The notes: generated by a model not told the origin, from the letters alone. A stretch of 64,000 nt of DNA from Bradyrhizobium sp. 1 (GCF_023073315.1 NZ_JADPJH010000028.1:39082-103081), one strand, 5' to 3'. Counted from the first letter of the stretch, positions 16,904-26,344 are shown. Numbers and translations are program-made.

Positions 16904-17350
16904 GTGGACAGCATCGAACACTGCCGATTCGATGGTCAGTTGTACGCGATCATCGTGCGGGCTTCTTTCCGTCAGCCTGGCATCACGTTCTTTTCGCCGC
17001 CGGAGCTGTCGCAGCAGCTTGCTTTCATGAGCCACCCCGAGGGCAAGAGCATCGCGCCGCATCGCCACAACAAGGTGACGCGCGAGGTGCATTTCACCCA
17101 GGAAGTCCTGCTGATCCAGAAGGGCAAGCTTCAGGTCGACTTCTACACCGAGGCGGAAAGCTATCTGGAGAGCCGCGTGCTCGGCCCGGGCGACATCATC
17201 CTGCTCTGCAGCGGCGCCCACGGCTTCCACGTGCTGGAGCCGCTCGAGATGTTCGAGATCAAGCAAGGTCCCTATGCCGGGGAAAACGACAAGACCCGCT
17301 TCGACGAAGTGGCGGCATCGGAAATTCAGATCAAGGGTCCGGTCTCGTGA
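16904..17350 (+). CDS. Cupin-fold sugar-pathway protein
   Basis: A 148-residue single-domain cupin: the metal-binding motif 1 is seen around HRHNKVTREVHFTQEVLLIQKG (His, His, then Glu/His positions) and motif 2 around LGPGDIILLCSGAHGFHVLE. The start is GTG 16904. The stop overlaps the next gene's GTG (GTGA at 17347), so it is coupled to a sugar aminotransferase. Such small cupins in O-antigen clusters are often sugar isomerases or epimerases (FdtA/WxcM-like) or are of unknown function. A role as keto-sugar isomerase for the aminotransferase substrate is plausible but not shown. Confidence 0.65.
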   Translation: MDSIEHCRFDGQLYAIIVRASFRQPGITFFSPPELSQQLAFMSHPEGKSIAPHRHNKVTREVHFTQEVLLIQKGKLQVDFYTEAESYLESRVLGPGDIILLCSGAHGFHVLEPLEMFEIKQGPYAGENDKTRFDEVAASEIQIKGPVS

Positions 17351-18468
17351 GCCAGGATTTCATTCCGGTCAACACCCCGCTGCTCGACGGCAACGAAGCC
17401 GCCTATCTGGCGGAATGCGTCCGGACCGGATGGATCTCGTCTGAAGGCCCTTTCATCAAGCGCTTCGAACAGGGGATGGCCGAGACCGCGGGACGGCGCC
17501 ACGGCGTCGCCGTGACCAACGGCTCGGTGGCGCTCGACATCGCCGTGCACGCGCTGGGCCTAGAGCCGGGCAGCGAGGTCATCATCCCGACCTTCACCAT
17601 CATCAGCTGCGCCGCGGCCGTGGTCCGCGCGGGCCTGGTTCCGGTAGGCGTCGACTGCGATCCTGCGACCTGGAACATGACGATCGAAGGCGTGGAAGCC
17701 GCGCTCACGCCGCGAACGCGCGCGATCATGCTCGTCCACATCTACGGCCTGCCGGTCGATCTCGCACCGATCCTCGATCTTGCCCGCAAGCACGACCTGA
17801 AGGTGATCGAGGATGCGGCCGAGATGCACGGCCAGACTTACCGGGGCGCGCCGTGCGGCAGCTTCGGCGACGTCTCGACATTCAGCTTCTATCCGAACAA
17901 GCACGTCACGACCGGCGAAGGCGGCATGATCCTAACGGACGATGACGCGCTGGCGGAACGTCTTGCGAGCCTGCGCAATCTCTGTTTCCTTCCGCAGCAG
18001 CGTTTCATCCACGAGGAGCTCGGCTGGAACGCGCGCATGACCAATCTGCAGGCCGCACTCGGCGTCGCGCAGATCGAACGCCTGCCCCGCACCGTCGGGA
18101 TCAAGCACCGGATCGGCCGGCTCTACGACGAACATCTCGAAGGCGTCGCCGGCATCCGCCGCCCCGTCCCCCGCACCAACTACGCCGATAACATCTACTG
18201 GGTCTACGGCATCGTGCTCGACGACGACGTTCCGTTCGACGCCAAGGAGGCGATGCAGCGCCTGGCGAAGAAGGGCATCGGCACCAGGCCGTTCTTCTGG
18301 TGCATGCACGAACAGCCCGTACTGCGGCGGATGGGATACATGCTGGATGAGTCCCACCCGCACGGCGAGCGCATCGCTCGCCGCGGCTTCTACCTGCCGA
18401 GTGGACTTGCATTGACCGAAGCGGAGATCGCGCGCTCGGCGCAGGCTCTCAAGGAGATTCTGGCGTGA
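17347..18468 (+). CDS. DegT/DnrJ/EryC1/StrS sugar aminotransferase (perosamine-synthase-like)
   Basis: A 373-residue PLP enzyme. FYPNKHVTTGEGGMILT carries the PLP lysine (about residue 184) in the form seen in perosamine synthases and other C4-aminotransferases. The N-terminal TPLLDGNEAAYLAECVRTGWISSEGPFI block is also typical of those enzymes. The substrate may be GDP-4-keto-6-deoxy-mannose from the Gmd encoded at 7010, giving GDP-perosamine; this is inferred from family and context. The start is GTG 17347, overlapping the cupin stop, and the stop overlaps the methyltransferase start at 18465, so four genes (16904-20437) form one coupled operon. Confidence 0.82.
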   Translation: MSQDFIPVNTPLLDGNEAAYLAECVRTGWISSEGPFIKRFEQGMAETAGRRHGVAVTNGSVALDIAVHALGLEPGSEVIIPTFTIISCAAAVVRAGLVPVGVDCDPATWNMTIEGVEAALTPRTRAIMLVHIYGLPVDLAPILDLARKHDLKVIEDAAEMHGQTYRGAPCGSFGDVSTFSFYPNKHVTTGEGGMILTDDDALAERLASLRNLCFLPQQRFIHEELGWNARMTNLQAALGVAQIERLPRTVGIKHRIGRLYDEHLEGVAGIRRPVPRTNYADNIYWVYGIVLDDDVPFDAKEAMQRLAKKGIGTRPFFWCMHEQPVLRRMGYMLDESHPHGERIARRGFYLPSGLALTEAEIARSAQALKEILA

Positions 18469-19232
18469 CGGTGTTCGCGGAATACGCGCCTTGGTACGAT
18501 CTCTTGTATGAAGACAAGAGCTACGCCTCGGAGGTGGATTTCGTGGAGACGCGCCTGCGCGAGCACGGCGTCGCACCGGGCAAGGTGCTCGACCTTGGCT
18601 GCGGCACCGGGCTGCATGCGATCGAATTCGCCCGGCGCGGCTGGAGCGTCGCGGGCATCGATCTCAGCCACGAGATGATCGCACGTGCCAAGTCCCGAGC
18701 CGAGCAGGCGGGGCTTGGCATTCCTTTCCGTCAGGGCAACGCCTGCGAGACCGGTCCGGAGCATGGCTTCGACGCCGTGGTGTCGCTGTTCCACGTGGCG
18801 AGCTACCAGAACGACCGCGCAAGGCTCGAGCAGCTGTTCAGGACCGCTCATGCGGCGTTGAAGCCGGGCGGCGTGTTCTTCTTCGACTATTGGTACGGCG
18901 GCGCAGTGCTCGCACAGGGCGTCGAGACACGCGTCAAGATCATCGAACGCAAGCCGCTGCGTCTCACCCGGATCGCTCAATCGGATCATGACGAAGTGAA
19001 TGCGACCGTTCTCGTGAACTACACGTTGTTCTGCGAGGACACGGATCGCGCAACCATCCGTCGCGTCGATGAGACGCATCGGATGCGATACTGGTTCCCG
19101 TTCGAGATCAACGCCTCGCTCAAGGCCTGCGGCTTTGAACCTCTCGGCGACTATGCGTGGCTGTCCAGTGACGCGCCGGGCTCGAAGGCGTGGGCCGCCT
19201 ATTCGGTCGCGAGAAAGAGCGCCGCGTCGTGA
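18465..19232 (+). CDS. SAM-dependent methyltransferase, DesVI/TylM1-like sugar N-methyltransferase
   Basis: A 255-residue class I methyltransferase. Motif I is VLDLGCGTGLHAIEFA (about residues 43-58) and motif II GIDLS; the opening EYAPWYDLLYEDKSYASEVDFVE resembles DesVI/TylM1-type enzymes that methylate the amino group of nucleotide-linked aminosugars. Coupling by GTGA overlap to the aminotransferase upstream supports an N-methylated aminosugar product. It also overlaps the downstream glycosyltransferase start at 19229. O-methylation of a sugar cannot be ruled out. Confidence 0.75.
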   Translation: MTVFAEYAPWYDLLYEDKSYASEVDFVETRLREHGVAPGKVLDLGCGTGLHAIEFARRGWSVAGIDLSHEMIARAKSRAEQAGLGIPFRQGNACETGPEHGFDAVVSLFHVASYQNDRARLEQLFRTAHAALKPGGVFFFDYWYGGAVLAQGVETRVKIIERKPLRLTRIAQSDHDEVNATVLVNYTLFCEDTDRATIRRVDETHRMRYWFPFEINASLKACGFEPLGDYAWLSSDAPGSKAWAAYSVARKSAAS

Positions 19233-20437
19233 GACCGTTGCGCCTGGCGGTGATGCTGGAACAGGCCGTCGAGGTCGGCGGCGGATTCCAGCAGCCGCTA
19301 AACGACGTACTTTGGTTGCGCGACTGGGCCGCGAAGTCCAACAACGAAGTGCTGGTGTACTCACCCTATGAAAAGTCGCTGGAAATCCTGAAGCAGTTCG
19401 GGATCGAGGCCCGGCTGCTGAAGTTCAGCGTGCTGGACTACATATTCCTGTTCCTCAAATATTGCCGGCCGTTCGATCTCGCCCAGATCGCCTGGCGGCT
19501 GAAATCGCCATTCGAACGCGCCCTCGTCCGCGACGGCATCGATATCGTGCATTTCACCTCGACATCGAAACGGCATCTGTTGCTCTATCAACTTCCATTC
19601 ATCATCACGATCTTCGACGGCTGTCATCGCGATGCGCCGGAATTTCCCGAGGTTCGCGCATTCGGCGAGTTCGAGCGCCGCGAGATTCTGTTCGGCCTCG
19701 CGAGCGTGAAGGCGGCTCTGGTGATCGTCAACGCGGAGGAGTTGACCGAGGATCTGTGCCGGCGCTACGGCATGGAGCGGGAACGCGCGGTCTGCATCCC
19801 GTTCTCGCCCTCGACCTACATTGATCAATCCGCCGCTGACGATGCGGCCGATGCGGTGATCCTCGGCAAGCACCGCCTCGAGCCGGGCTATCTGTTCTAT
19901 CCGGCGCAGTTCTGGCCGCACAAGAATCACATCACCCTGCTGGAAGCGCTCGCCCTGCTGCGCGAGCAGGGCATCGTCGAACGGCTCGTGCTGTGCGGAT
20001 CCGATCGGGGCGGCCGTGAGAACATCGACAGGGCCATCACCCATTATGGTCTCACCGAGCAGGTCTCCATCATCGGCTTCGTCGATTCGTCCGAGCTCGG
20101 CGCACTCTATCGCGGTGCATCGGCGCTGGTGATGCCGACCTATTTCGGGCCGACCAATCTGCCGCCGCTCGAAGCCTGGGCGGTCGGAACACCGGTGATC
20201 TACCCCGAGGCGTTCAAGGCGCAGGCGGGTGATGCCGCCATTCTGTTCGACTACGACGATCCGCGATCGCTGGCCGACGCGATCCTCGAGCTCCGGACCG
20301 ATGGTATCAGGGACAGGCTTCGTATCGCGGGTCAGCGAAGGCTACAGCAGTTCGTCGAAGCGACCGCGGTGGGGCGCGAGCAGTTCGCACGGCTGATGGA
20401 GCGGCTGAAGCATCGCCTGGCGCTGGCACGACACTGA
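19229..20437 (+). CDS. Glycosyltransferase family 4
   Basis: A 402-residue GT-B enzyme. Blocks seen are GGGFQQPLNDVLWLRDWA at the N-terminus, FYPAQFWPHKNHITLLEALALL, LVLCGSDRGG, IIGFVDSSELGALYRGASALVMPTYFGPTNLPPLEAWAVGTPVI with the conserved Glu, and FDYDDPRSLADAI. The start is GTG 19229 in a GTGA overlap with the methyltransferase, the last of a coupled four-gene operon. It is the obvious candidate for transferring the aminosugar made by the three genes before it. It faces the flippase gene across a 24-base gap that holds a 16-base palindrome. Confidence 0.88.
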   Translation: MRPLRLAVMLEQAVEVGGGFQQPLNDVLWLRDWAAKSNNEVLVYSPYEKSLEILKQFGIEARLLKFSVLDYIFLFLKYCRPFDLAQIAWRLKSPFERALVRDGIDIVHFTSTSKRHLLLYQLPFIITIFDGCHRDAPEFPEVRAFGEFERREILFGLASVKAALVIVNAEELTEDLCRRYGMERERAVCIPFSPSTYIDQSAADDAADAVILGKHRLEPGYLFYPAQFWPHKNHITLLEALALLREQGIVERLVLCGSDRGGRENIDRAITHYGLTEQVSIIGFVDSSELGALYRGASALVMPTYFGPTNLPPLEAWAVGTPVIYPEAFKAQAGDAAILFDYDDPRSLADAILELRTDGIRDRLRIAGQRRLQQFVEATAVGREQFARLMERLKHRLALARH

Positions 20438-20453
20438 GCCACCGTACGGTGGC
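20438..20453. terminator. Perfect 16-base palindrome between convergent genes
   Basis: GCCACCGTACGGTGGC is fully self-complementary and starts right after the stop of the GT4 gene, within the 24 bases before the flippase stop. It could end transcription from both sides, but there is no U-tract, so it may act only as a stabilising hairpin or a protein site. Confidence 0.45.
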
Positions 20454-20461
20454 CCGCCGCG

Positions 20462-22021
20462 CTACGCCGGAATGCGGGCTATCAGACCATCGCGAAGCCG
20501 CTTGCTCAGGAGCGGGCTTGCGACGAGGCCGACCAGCGCTGACCAGATTGCACACTCGGCAATGAAGTGCGCAAACCCGGCCCCCGGCACCAGCGAAGCG
20601 ACCGCGATGCCAATGGCCCAGCCCGACAGCACGGTGACCGCCATGACCGCCGCCAGGAACAGAGTGTGGCGGATCGGGTGCTGCAACGTCGCTCCCATGA
20701 TGACGAAACCGAGCAGACCGAACTGAACGCAAAGATCGCTCGCAACGACGGCAATTGCCGCGCCGAGCGGTCCGAGCAAGCGGATCAAGATGATTGAGAG
20801 CGCCAGGAATACGACCAGCTGCAGTCCCTTGGCCCGGACCAGGAGACCGCCCCGGTTGCTGTGATTGGCGAAGGCAAGCGCGAGCAGGGAGGGCGCCACG
20901 GCGGCCGATCCGAGCAGCAACGTGTGCGCCAGCGGCGCATCATAGGGGATGCTGCCATGCGTCCACAGGGTGAAGAAATCGGGCCAGAACGGCAGCAGAC
21001 CGGCGACAATCACGCTGGCGATGACCGTGACCAATGTCGAACCACGGGCATAGAGCTGACGCAGCCGCTCCTTGTCGCCGATGGCGTAGTCGTGGCCGAG
21101 CTCGGCCGCGATGGGCAACGTCACCTGCGCGCAGAGACCACGGAGAAAGCTCGCGATCACGCGCGTCAGGCCCCACTGAGCCACCGCGACGCGATCCACG
21201 ACGAAGGCGGAAACCATCAGCACCGGCGCATTCACGAGCGCCACTTCCGACAGGTTCGCGACGGCAAAGGGAAACGCAAGGCGAAACTGGCCGAGCCCCC
21301 AACGCCAGCTCCGGCTGCCGCGGCCCGCGCGCAGGAACGGAAACAGGTGCGGCGCATCATACGCGACCAGATAGATCATCAACAGGATCTGGGGCGAGAC
21401 GAAAGCCAGTGCCACGGCGACCAGACCGCCGTTGGCGGCGAGAGCGATCAACTGCGCGATCTGTCCGAACAGAAGCGCGCCGTTTTGCAACCAGACACTC
21501 CGGCTGTATCGGCCCCGTGCACGATAGAGTCCCGAGACCAGATTGGCAGGCAGGACGAGCAGCACACCGACCGTCATGACGAGCAGTGCCGAATCGAACG
21601 AAGCCATCTCGTGAAATCCGAGACTTCGGGATGGCGGCAGAAGCAGAGCGCCGGCCAGCACCAACACGCCGAGCCCGATATCGACCGCAACATAGATCCG
21701 CAGCATTGCGGCATAGTAGTTTGCGGTCCGTCCGTCGCAATCGCGACAGGCCTTGAAGGCAAGAAAGCGGTTGATGGCGCGCAATTGCAGTCCTGCGTCT
21801 GCGACGACCGCGAGGCTGCCCGCCGCATAGATGACCAGCCATGCCGCCAGCATCTCCCCGGTCCAGACATGCAGGAAGATCGGAACCAGCAGAAGCTGCT
21901 GGACGAGAGCAAGAATGGTCTGAACCAGATTAGCCGACCAACCCCGCATCAACCGCCGAAAGCGGCCGCCGCCTCCAAGCTCCGCCGACCCGGCTCGCAC
22001 ATCGTCTCGCGCGCTCGTCAA
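20462..22021 (-). CDS. Polysaccharide flippase (Wzx-like, MATE/PST superfamily)
   Basis: About 519 residues with 12-14 hydrophobic segments. The N-terminal stretch NLVQTILALVQQLLLVPIFLHVWTG, with Thr-Gly-Glu after the first span, and the later RGLCAQVTLPIAAELG segment fit Wzx-type lipopolysaccharide translocases. It would move undecaprenyl-linked repeat units across the inner membrane. The start is taken as TTG 22021 because GAGGAGGGGG lies just before it; ATG at residue 25 (MRGWSANLVQ) is the alternative. It stands alone on the minus strand, convergent with the aminosugar operon. Together with the Wzy-like pair it implies a Wzx/Wzy-type assembly route. Confidence 0.8.
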   Translation of the reverse strand: MTSARDDVRAGSAELGGGGRFRRLMRGWSANLVQTILALVQQLLLVPIFLHVWTGEMLAAWLVIYAAGSLAVVADAGLQLRAINRFLAFKACRDCDGRTANYYAAMLRIYVAVDIGLGVLVLAGALLLPPSRSLGFHEMASFDSALLVMTVGVLLVLPANLVSGLYRARGRYSRSVWLQNGALLFGQIAQLIALAANGGLVAVALAFVSPQILLMIYLVAYDAPHLFPFLRAGRGSRSWRWGLGQFRLAFPFAVANLSEVALVNAPVLMVSAFVVDRVAVAQWGLTRVIASFLRGLCAQVTLPIAAELGHDYAIGDKERLRQLYARGSTLVTVIASVIVAGLLPFWPDFFTLWTHGSIPYDAPLAHTLLLGSAAVAPSLLALAFANHSNRGGLLVRAKGLQLVVFLALSIILIRLLGPLGAAIAVVASDLCVQFGLLGFVIMGATLQHPIRHTLFLAAVMAVTVLSGWAIGIAVASLVPGAGFAHFIAECAIWSALVGLVASPLLSKRLRDGLIARIPA

Positions 22022-22204
22022 GCCCCCTCCTCGTCAACGCACAAGATGTGAGATATCCAGGCCGATTCCGTCGAATGGACTGAACGCCGTGGTCCGTCCT
22101 ATTCGTCCAATCGGTAGTTGATTCCCTCGGTGGAAAACGCCAATTTGGCGAAATCGCAATTCCGCGCTCGGATGGCCTTTTAGAGCGCTTCGAAAGCCGG
22201 GGCA

Positions 22205-22708
22205 ATGCTGCAAAGCCAGGGGACTCTCGACCAGCCGCTTCCAACAGGAACCACGCGGACCACCAATCATGTCCGCATGGTGATCGCAGGCGTTCTGGTC
22301 GCGGTCGTGGCGACGGCACTCCTGCTGGGCCCCTATCGGAAATTCATCATCAACGAATGGCGCGAACGGGCCTTGCGCGGTCTGCCCATCCTGTTCGTCC
22401 CCGATTGTCCAAGCACGTCGCCTGACTTCAAATGCGGCGACACATACACGATCACATTTCGAAAGGCCGGCGACGGAGCCTGGTGTCAACAGGCCCAGCA
22501 CAACGACGGTGAACCGGCCGAGACTTGCGGCGTCGCCCCCGATGCCATCGACGTCTCCCGTGCCTGGCGCCATTTCACCCTCGGCAACATCCAGCTCGAC
22601 TATTCCTGGCGAGGACGCCCGCTGCACCGCGGCGTGGGATATGTCGGCTGGCTCATGACGCCCGAGGATTATGCGGCGCGTCAGTCGCGCAAGCTCGCGA
22701 TCCGATGA
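22205..22708 (+). CDS. Hypothetical membrane-anchored protein
   Basis: A 167-residue protein that I do not recognise. Residues about 25-42 (MVIAGVLVAVVATALLLG) form a single membrane segment or uncleaved signal, followed by a soluble domain with four Cys (DCPSTSPDFKCGD, GAWCQQAQ, AETCGV) that could form disulfides outside the cytoplasm. An internal Met at residue 25 could be the real start. It is followed 47 bases downstream by a GT-C-like membrane protein on the same strand and may be its partner. No enzyme motif is visible. Confidence 0.55.
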   Translation: MLQSQGTLDQPLPTGTTRTTNHVRMVIAGVLVAVVATALLLGPYRKFIINEWRERALRGLPILFVPDCPSTSPDFKCGDTYTITFRKAGDGAWCQQAQHNDGEPAETCGVAPDAIDVSRAWRHFTLGNIQLDYSWRGRPLHRGVGYVGWLMTPEDYAARQSRKLAIR

Positions 22709-22755
22709 TCCGTCAGCCGATCCGATATTCGCTCCCGATATATTGAAAGATATCT

Positions 22756-24354
22756 ATGCTCAGCGCGATCAACCGGATCGTCACAGGTTACGCCCTCGCC
22801 CTGCTTGCCATCGTCGTCGCGGCGAACATTGTCGCTTCGATCTATGGCCTCGACAATATCGGCATGGTGCAGGCCTTCGGACTGGACGAAGCAAGATATG
22901 TGACGAAGTTGAAAGTGAGTCTCGAGCAGAGCACGCTCGATCCCGACATGTTCTTCAGCTACGGTAATCTCTACGACACCATCGGCTATTACAGCATTTC
23001 GTTCTTCGAAAAGTTCGGGTGGATCGTCAACACCCCGCTCGTCGGCTTCGTGCTTCGCTTGATGTCCATCATCGCAGGCGCTCTCGCCAGCCTCGCCTTG
23101 TGGAGGTTGAGCGAACATCTCGGATTGCCGAGGGTCGTCGCGCTGGCCGTGGGCCTGGGCCTCGCGTCGATGCCTGACTTCGTGACCTTTTCCCGCACGA
23201 TGCACCCGGACACGCTGCAGACCCTGTTCGTCATCCTTGGCCTCGGCACCTCGCTGGTCCGGCCCACCTTCGGGTTCGCGCTGCTGTCCGCGTTCTGGGC
23301 CGGGCTCGCCTTCAGTACGAAGTATGTCGGCGCGGCCGTCCTGCCGTTCAGCTTTCTTCCTCTCGCTCTGACCACTCTTGCAAGCCATCCGTTCTCGCTT
23401 CGGATCCTGGTGCAGCTCTTCCGGCAGGGCCTGGCGATGATCGCGGTCTTCGTGGCCGTCTTCGCCATCACCAACCCGTATGCGGTCAGGGATTTCTCGA
23501 CCTTCGTCGCAACCTTTGTCTGGCAGATGAAATATACCAGCACGGGCCACGGCCTGATCGAGCCGGCCGATCCGACGCTGTGGCTCATTCCCCTCAAGCA
23601 GCAATTCGGTCTCGGAGTCATTTACCTGTTCAGCGGCTGGGTCCTGGCCTGGCTGCTTCTCTTCGACCGTCTGCGCCGCATCGGTTGGCGCGCCGCCTGC
23701 CTGTCGGCGGAGACGCGCTGCGCTTTCGTGCTGGCGCTCTATATCCTGGTCGCTTCCGCGCATCTGGCGATCTCCGTTCACGATCGCGAGGCCCGCATCA
23801 CCTATCACGTCGTCCCGTTCGTCCTTCTGCTCAGCACGGCAACCTGGCTGAGCGTATTGCAGAACCTGACCAAGAGCTTCGTTCGGCCGGCATGGACCAG
23901 CGCGGCCTTTGCAATTCTCCTCCTCGCCTGCGTCTCTGCCCAGGTCGGATTTGATCTGCGCGTCATGGCGGCGGCCTCCGGGAAGCCGGAAGAGGATGTC
24001 GTCAAGCTCGGCAATTTCATTGCGCTTCGTTATCCCCCCCAGACCAAGATCCTGGCCGATGCCTACACCTATCTGCCGCCCGTCATGACCAACGTGGTCT
24101 ACACCAACATGCAGACGCACAAGCAGCTCAGTAGCGAAGCGCCTGATCTGATCGTTCTGACCCGCGGTGCAACCGGCAACTATATCTGGAAGCGGCCGCA
24201 TACTTCGTTTAAGGACAAGCAATTCGTCCGGGACCTCCGCTATGATGCAACTCCCGAGGTCGAGGCCTATGTGAACGACCTGCTCTCCCCGGGATCGGGC
24301 TGGTCACTGGTCACCGAGAACGGCTCCGAGGTGGTGCTCGCGCGAAACCGATGA
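22756..24354 (+). CDS. GT39-like (GT-C) membrane glycosyltransferase candidate
   Basis: A 532-residue protein with about 9-11 membrane spans and a soluble C-terminal part. The first outside loop contains GLDEARYVTKL, an Asp-Glu pair at the catalytic position of GT-C enzymes that use polyprenyl-phosphate sugars. TMHPDTLQTLFVILGLG and KYVGAAVLPF are typical second-domain segments. A polyprenyl-phosphate-sugar synthase (GT2, 24434) follows 79 bases downstream on the same strand and would supply the donor, as in GtrB/GtrII or ArnC/ArnT pairs. The transferred sugar is unknown. Confidence 0.68.
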   Translation: MLSAINRIVTGYALALLAIVVAANIVASIYGLDNIGMVQAFGLDEARYVTKLKVSLEQSTLDPDMFFSYGNLYDTIGYYSISFFEKFGWIVNTPLVGFVLRLMSIIAGALASLALWRLSEHLGLPRVVALAVGLGLASMPDFVTFSRTMHPDTLQTLFVILGLGTSLVRPTFGFALLSAFWAGLAFSTKYVGAAVLPFSFLPLALTTLASHPFSLRILVQLFRQGLAMIAVFVAVFAITNPYAVRDFSTFVATFVWQMKYTSTGHGLIEPADPTLWLIPLKQQFGLGVIYLFSGWVLAWLLLFDRLRRIGWRAACLSAETRCAFVLALYILVASAHLAISVHDREARITYHVVPFVLLLSTATWLSVLQNLTKSFVRPAWTSAAFAILLLACVSAQVGFDLRVMAAASGKPEEDVVKLGNFIALRYPPQTKILADAYTYLPPVMTNVVYTNMQTHKQLSSEAPDLIVLTRGATGNYIWKRPHTSFKDKQFVRDLRYDATPEVEAYVNDLLSPGSGWSLVTENGSEVVLARNR

Positions 24355-24433
24355 GACGCACTCGCGCTGCAGCGCGGGCCGACCTTCCGGCGCACAATGC
24401 GCCATTCGATATCAATTTGGTGAGACGCCAGCC

Positions 24434-25387
24434 GTGAAGACCATCACTGTCGTGACCCCCTGCTTCAACGAAGAGCTCAACGTCAGGGATTGCTACGAAG
24501 CAGTCCGCAAAGTCTTCGACGAAAAGCTCCAGGGCTACCAGCGCGAGCACATCTTCTGCGACAACGCGTCCGAGGACCGCACCTTGGAAATCCTGCGGGA
24601 GATCGCCGCCTCGGACAAGTCGGTGCGGATCATCGTCAATGCGCGCAATTTCGGACCCCTGCGCAACACCTTCAACGGCGTGATGGCCGCGAGCGGCGAT
24701 GCCGTGCTTCTGTTCTTGCCGGCCGACCTCCAGGACCCGCCGGAATTGTTGCCCGACTTCGTCAAGCTGTGGGAAGCCGGCAACGAGATCGTCTACGGCA
24801 TCCGCGCCGTGCGCGAGGAAGGCCGGCTGATGAGCGGCATCCGCAACGCCTACTACCAACTCCTCACCCGCTTCTCCGAGATCAAGGTGCCGCCCGGCGT
24901 CGGCGACTATCAGCTCGTCGACCGCAAGGTGGTCGACCGGATGCGGCAGGTGCGCGACGGATATCCGTTTATGCGGATGATGACGTTCGAATGCGGCGGT
25001 CGCGCCGTCGGCGTGCCTTATACCTGGCGCGCGCGCAAGAAGGGGCTGTCGAAAAATCGCGCGGCGGCACTGATCGATCAGGGCCTCAACGGGCTGGTCT
25101 CCTTCACCTCGGCTCCGCTGCGCTTCGGCCTGTATGCGGGCTTCGTTCTCTCGCTCCTGAGCATCGGCTATGCCGTCGCCAACCTGCTGCTCGGCCTGAT
25201 CCTCTATCAGCGCCTTGCCGAGCCTGGGATCCTGACCCTGATCGTCGCGATGTTCTTCTTCGGCGGCGTCCAGCTCTTCTTCATGGGCATGATCGGGGAA
25301 TACATTCTGGCGATCTACGGTCAGGTCCGCGAGAAGCCCGTCGTGTTCGAGCGCGAGCGCGTCAATTTCGACGGGCCGCAGCCGTAG
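24434..25387 (+). CDS. GT2 polyprenyl-phosphate sugar transferase (GtrB/ArnC/DPM1-like)
   Basis: A 317-residue inverting GT-A enzyme: VVTPCFNEELNV at the N-terminus, the DNASEDRT loop, LFLPADLQDPPELL containing the metal-binding acidic residues, and DYQLVDRKVVDRM. Two C-terminal membrane segments (about residues 232-256 and 268-292) are typical for GtrB-type proteins. It should charge undecaprenyl phosphate with a sugar from a nucleotide donor at the cytoplasmic face. The start is GTG 24434. The GT-C protein just upstream is the likely user of the product. It is convergent with the SDR gene at 25391, only 3 bases between stops. Confidence 0.85.
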   Translation: MKTITVVTPCFNEELNVRDCYEAVRKVFDEKLQGYQREHIFCDNASEDRTLEILREIAASDKSVRIIVNARNFGPLRNTFNGVMAASGDAVLLFLPADLQDPPELLPDFVKLWEAGNEIVYGIRAVREEGRLMSGIRNAYYQLLTRFSEIKVPPGVGDYQLVDRKVVDRMRQVRDGYPFMRMMTFECGGRAVGVPYTWRARKKGLSKNRAAALIDQGLNGLVSFTSAPLRFGLYAGFVLSLLSIGYAVANLLLGLILYQRLAEPGILTLIVAMFFFGGVQLFFMGMIGEYILAIYGQVREKPVVFERERVNFDGPQP

Positions 25388-25390
25388 GAC

Positions 25391-26311
25391 TTAACTCGTG
25401 CCCCGTTCAGCGGCCGCGTGCCAGGCGAGCGTTTCACGCAGTCCCTGATCGAGGCCGACCACAGGACGCCAGCCCAGGGCTTCCAGTCGCGTCATGTCCG
25501 CGGCAAGCACCATGACCTGGTCCGGCCGATACGGCACTTCGCCAAGGCCGAGCTCGCCGGCGCCGATCAGCTCGTGCAGCCGCCTCACGGTATCGCGAAG
25601 CTGCGGCGCATCGGGGCTGCCGAGATTGTAGATGCCTTGCGCCACCGGGCTCGTGAGCACCAGGCGAACGGCGGCCGCCGCATCGCGGGCGTGCAGGAAG
25701 CCCCAACGCTGTTCGCAGCCCGTCAGAGCCATATGCCCATTGGCGCGCAGGGTCCTGATCAGACTCGGAATCAACCAGGCCTCGTTGTCCTTCGGGCCGT
25801 AGACGGAAAATATGCGCAGCCACGCAAAGCGCAGCTTGCGCTCGGCGCAGTGGCGCTCGGCCATCAGCCCGCTCGCGAGCTTGGCGATCCCGTAAAACGT
25901 GGTCGGTCGCGGCACGTTGCTCTCGGCAATGGCGCGATTATAGGGACCGTATTCGGCCTGCGATCCCGCGCCGACGAAGATCGTTGCGCCCGCATCCGCC
26001 GCGAGGTCGGCCATCTCCACGGTGTCGGCGATGTTGCGCGCCTGGTCCTTGCTGTTTCGCTCGCTGTTGCCCACGCCGCGCCAGGCCATGTGCACGACGG
26101 CATCAGGCGCGAAGGAGCGAAGTCCGTTCCCGAGCGTGGACGGATCATCCAGCGTGCCCTCGATGACGGTGAGGCGATCCAGGATCGCGGTGAGGCGCCA
26201 CGGCCTCGTGCCCGGCCGCAGCAGCACGGCGACGTCATGTCCCTGCGCGACCAGGTCTTCTGCGACGTACGATCCCAGAAAGCCCGTCGCGCCCGTCACG
26301 AATATGCGCAT
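25391..26311 (-). CDS. NAD-dependent epimerase/reductase (extended SDR) of the CDP-sugar operon
   Basis: A 306-residue extended SDR: GATGFLGSYVAEDL nucleotide-binding motif at residues 7-20, VVHMAWRGVG, VGAGSQAEYG, and the catalytic TTFYGIAKLASG (Tyr-x-x-x-Lys). It is the last gene of a five-gene minus-strand operon (rfbF, rfbG, rfbH, TPP enzyme, this gene). In the Yersinia pathway to yersiniose, a reductase (YerF) completes the sugar after the TPP enzyme has added a two-carbon unit; that role fits the position here. It could instead be a C4-reductase such as those giving abequose or paratose. Confidence 0.82.
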   Translation of the reverse strand: MRIFVTGATGFLGSYVAEDLVAQGHDVAVLLRPGTRPWRLTAILDRLTVIEGTLDDPSTLGNGLRSFAPDAVVHMAWRGVGNSERNSKDQARNIADTVEMADLAADAGATIFVGAGSQAEYGPYNRAIAESNVPRPTTFYGIAKLASGLMAERHCAERKLRFAWLRIFSVYGPKDNEAWLIPSLIRTLRANGHMALTGCEQRWGFLHARDAAAAVRLVLTSPVAQGIYNLGSPDAPQLRDTVRRLHELIGAGELGLGEVPYRPDQVMVLAADMTRLEALGWRPVVGLDQGLRETLAWHAAAERGTS

Positions 26312-26344
26312 CGCGATCCCGCCGGTGTTTTGGAATGACCCGCC

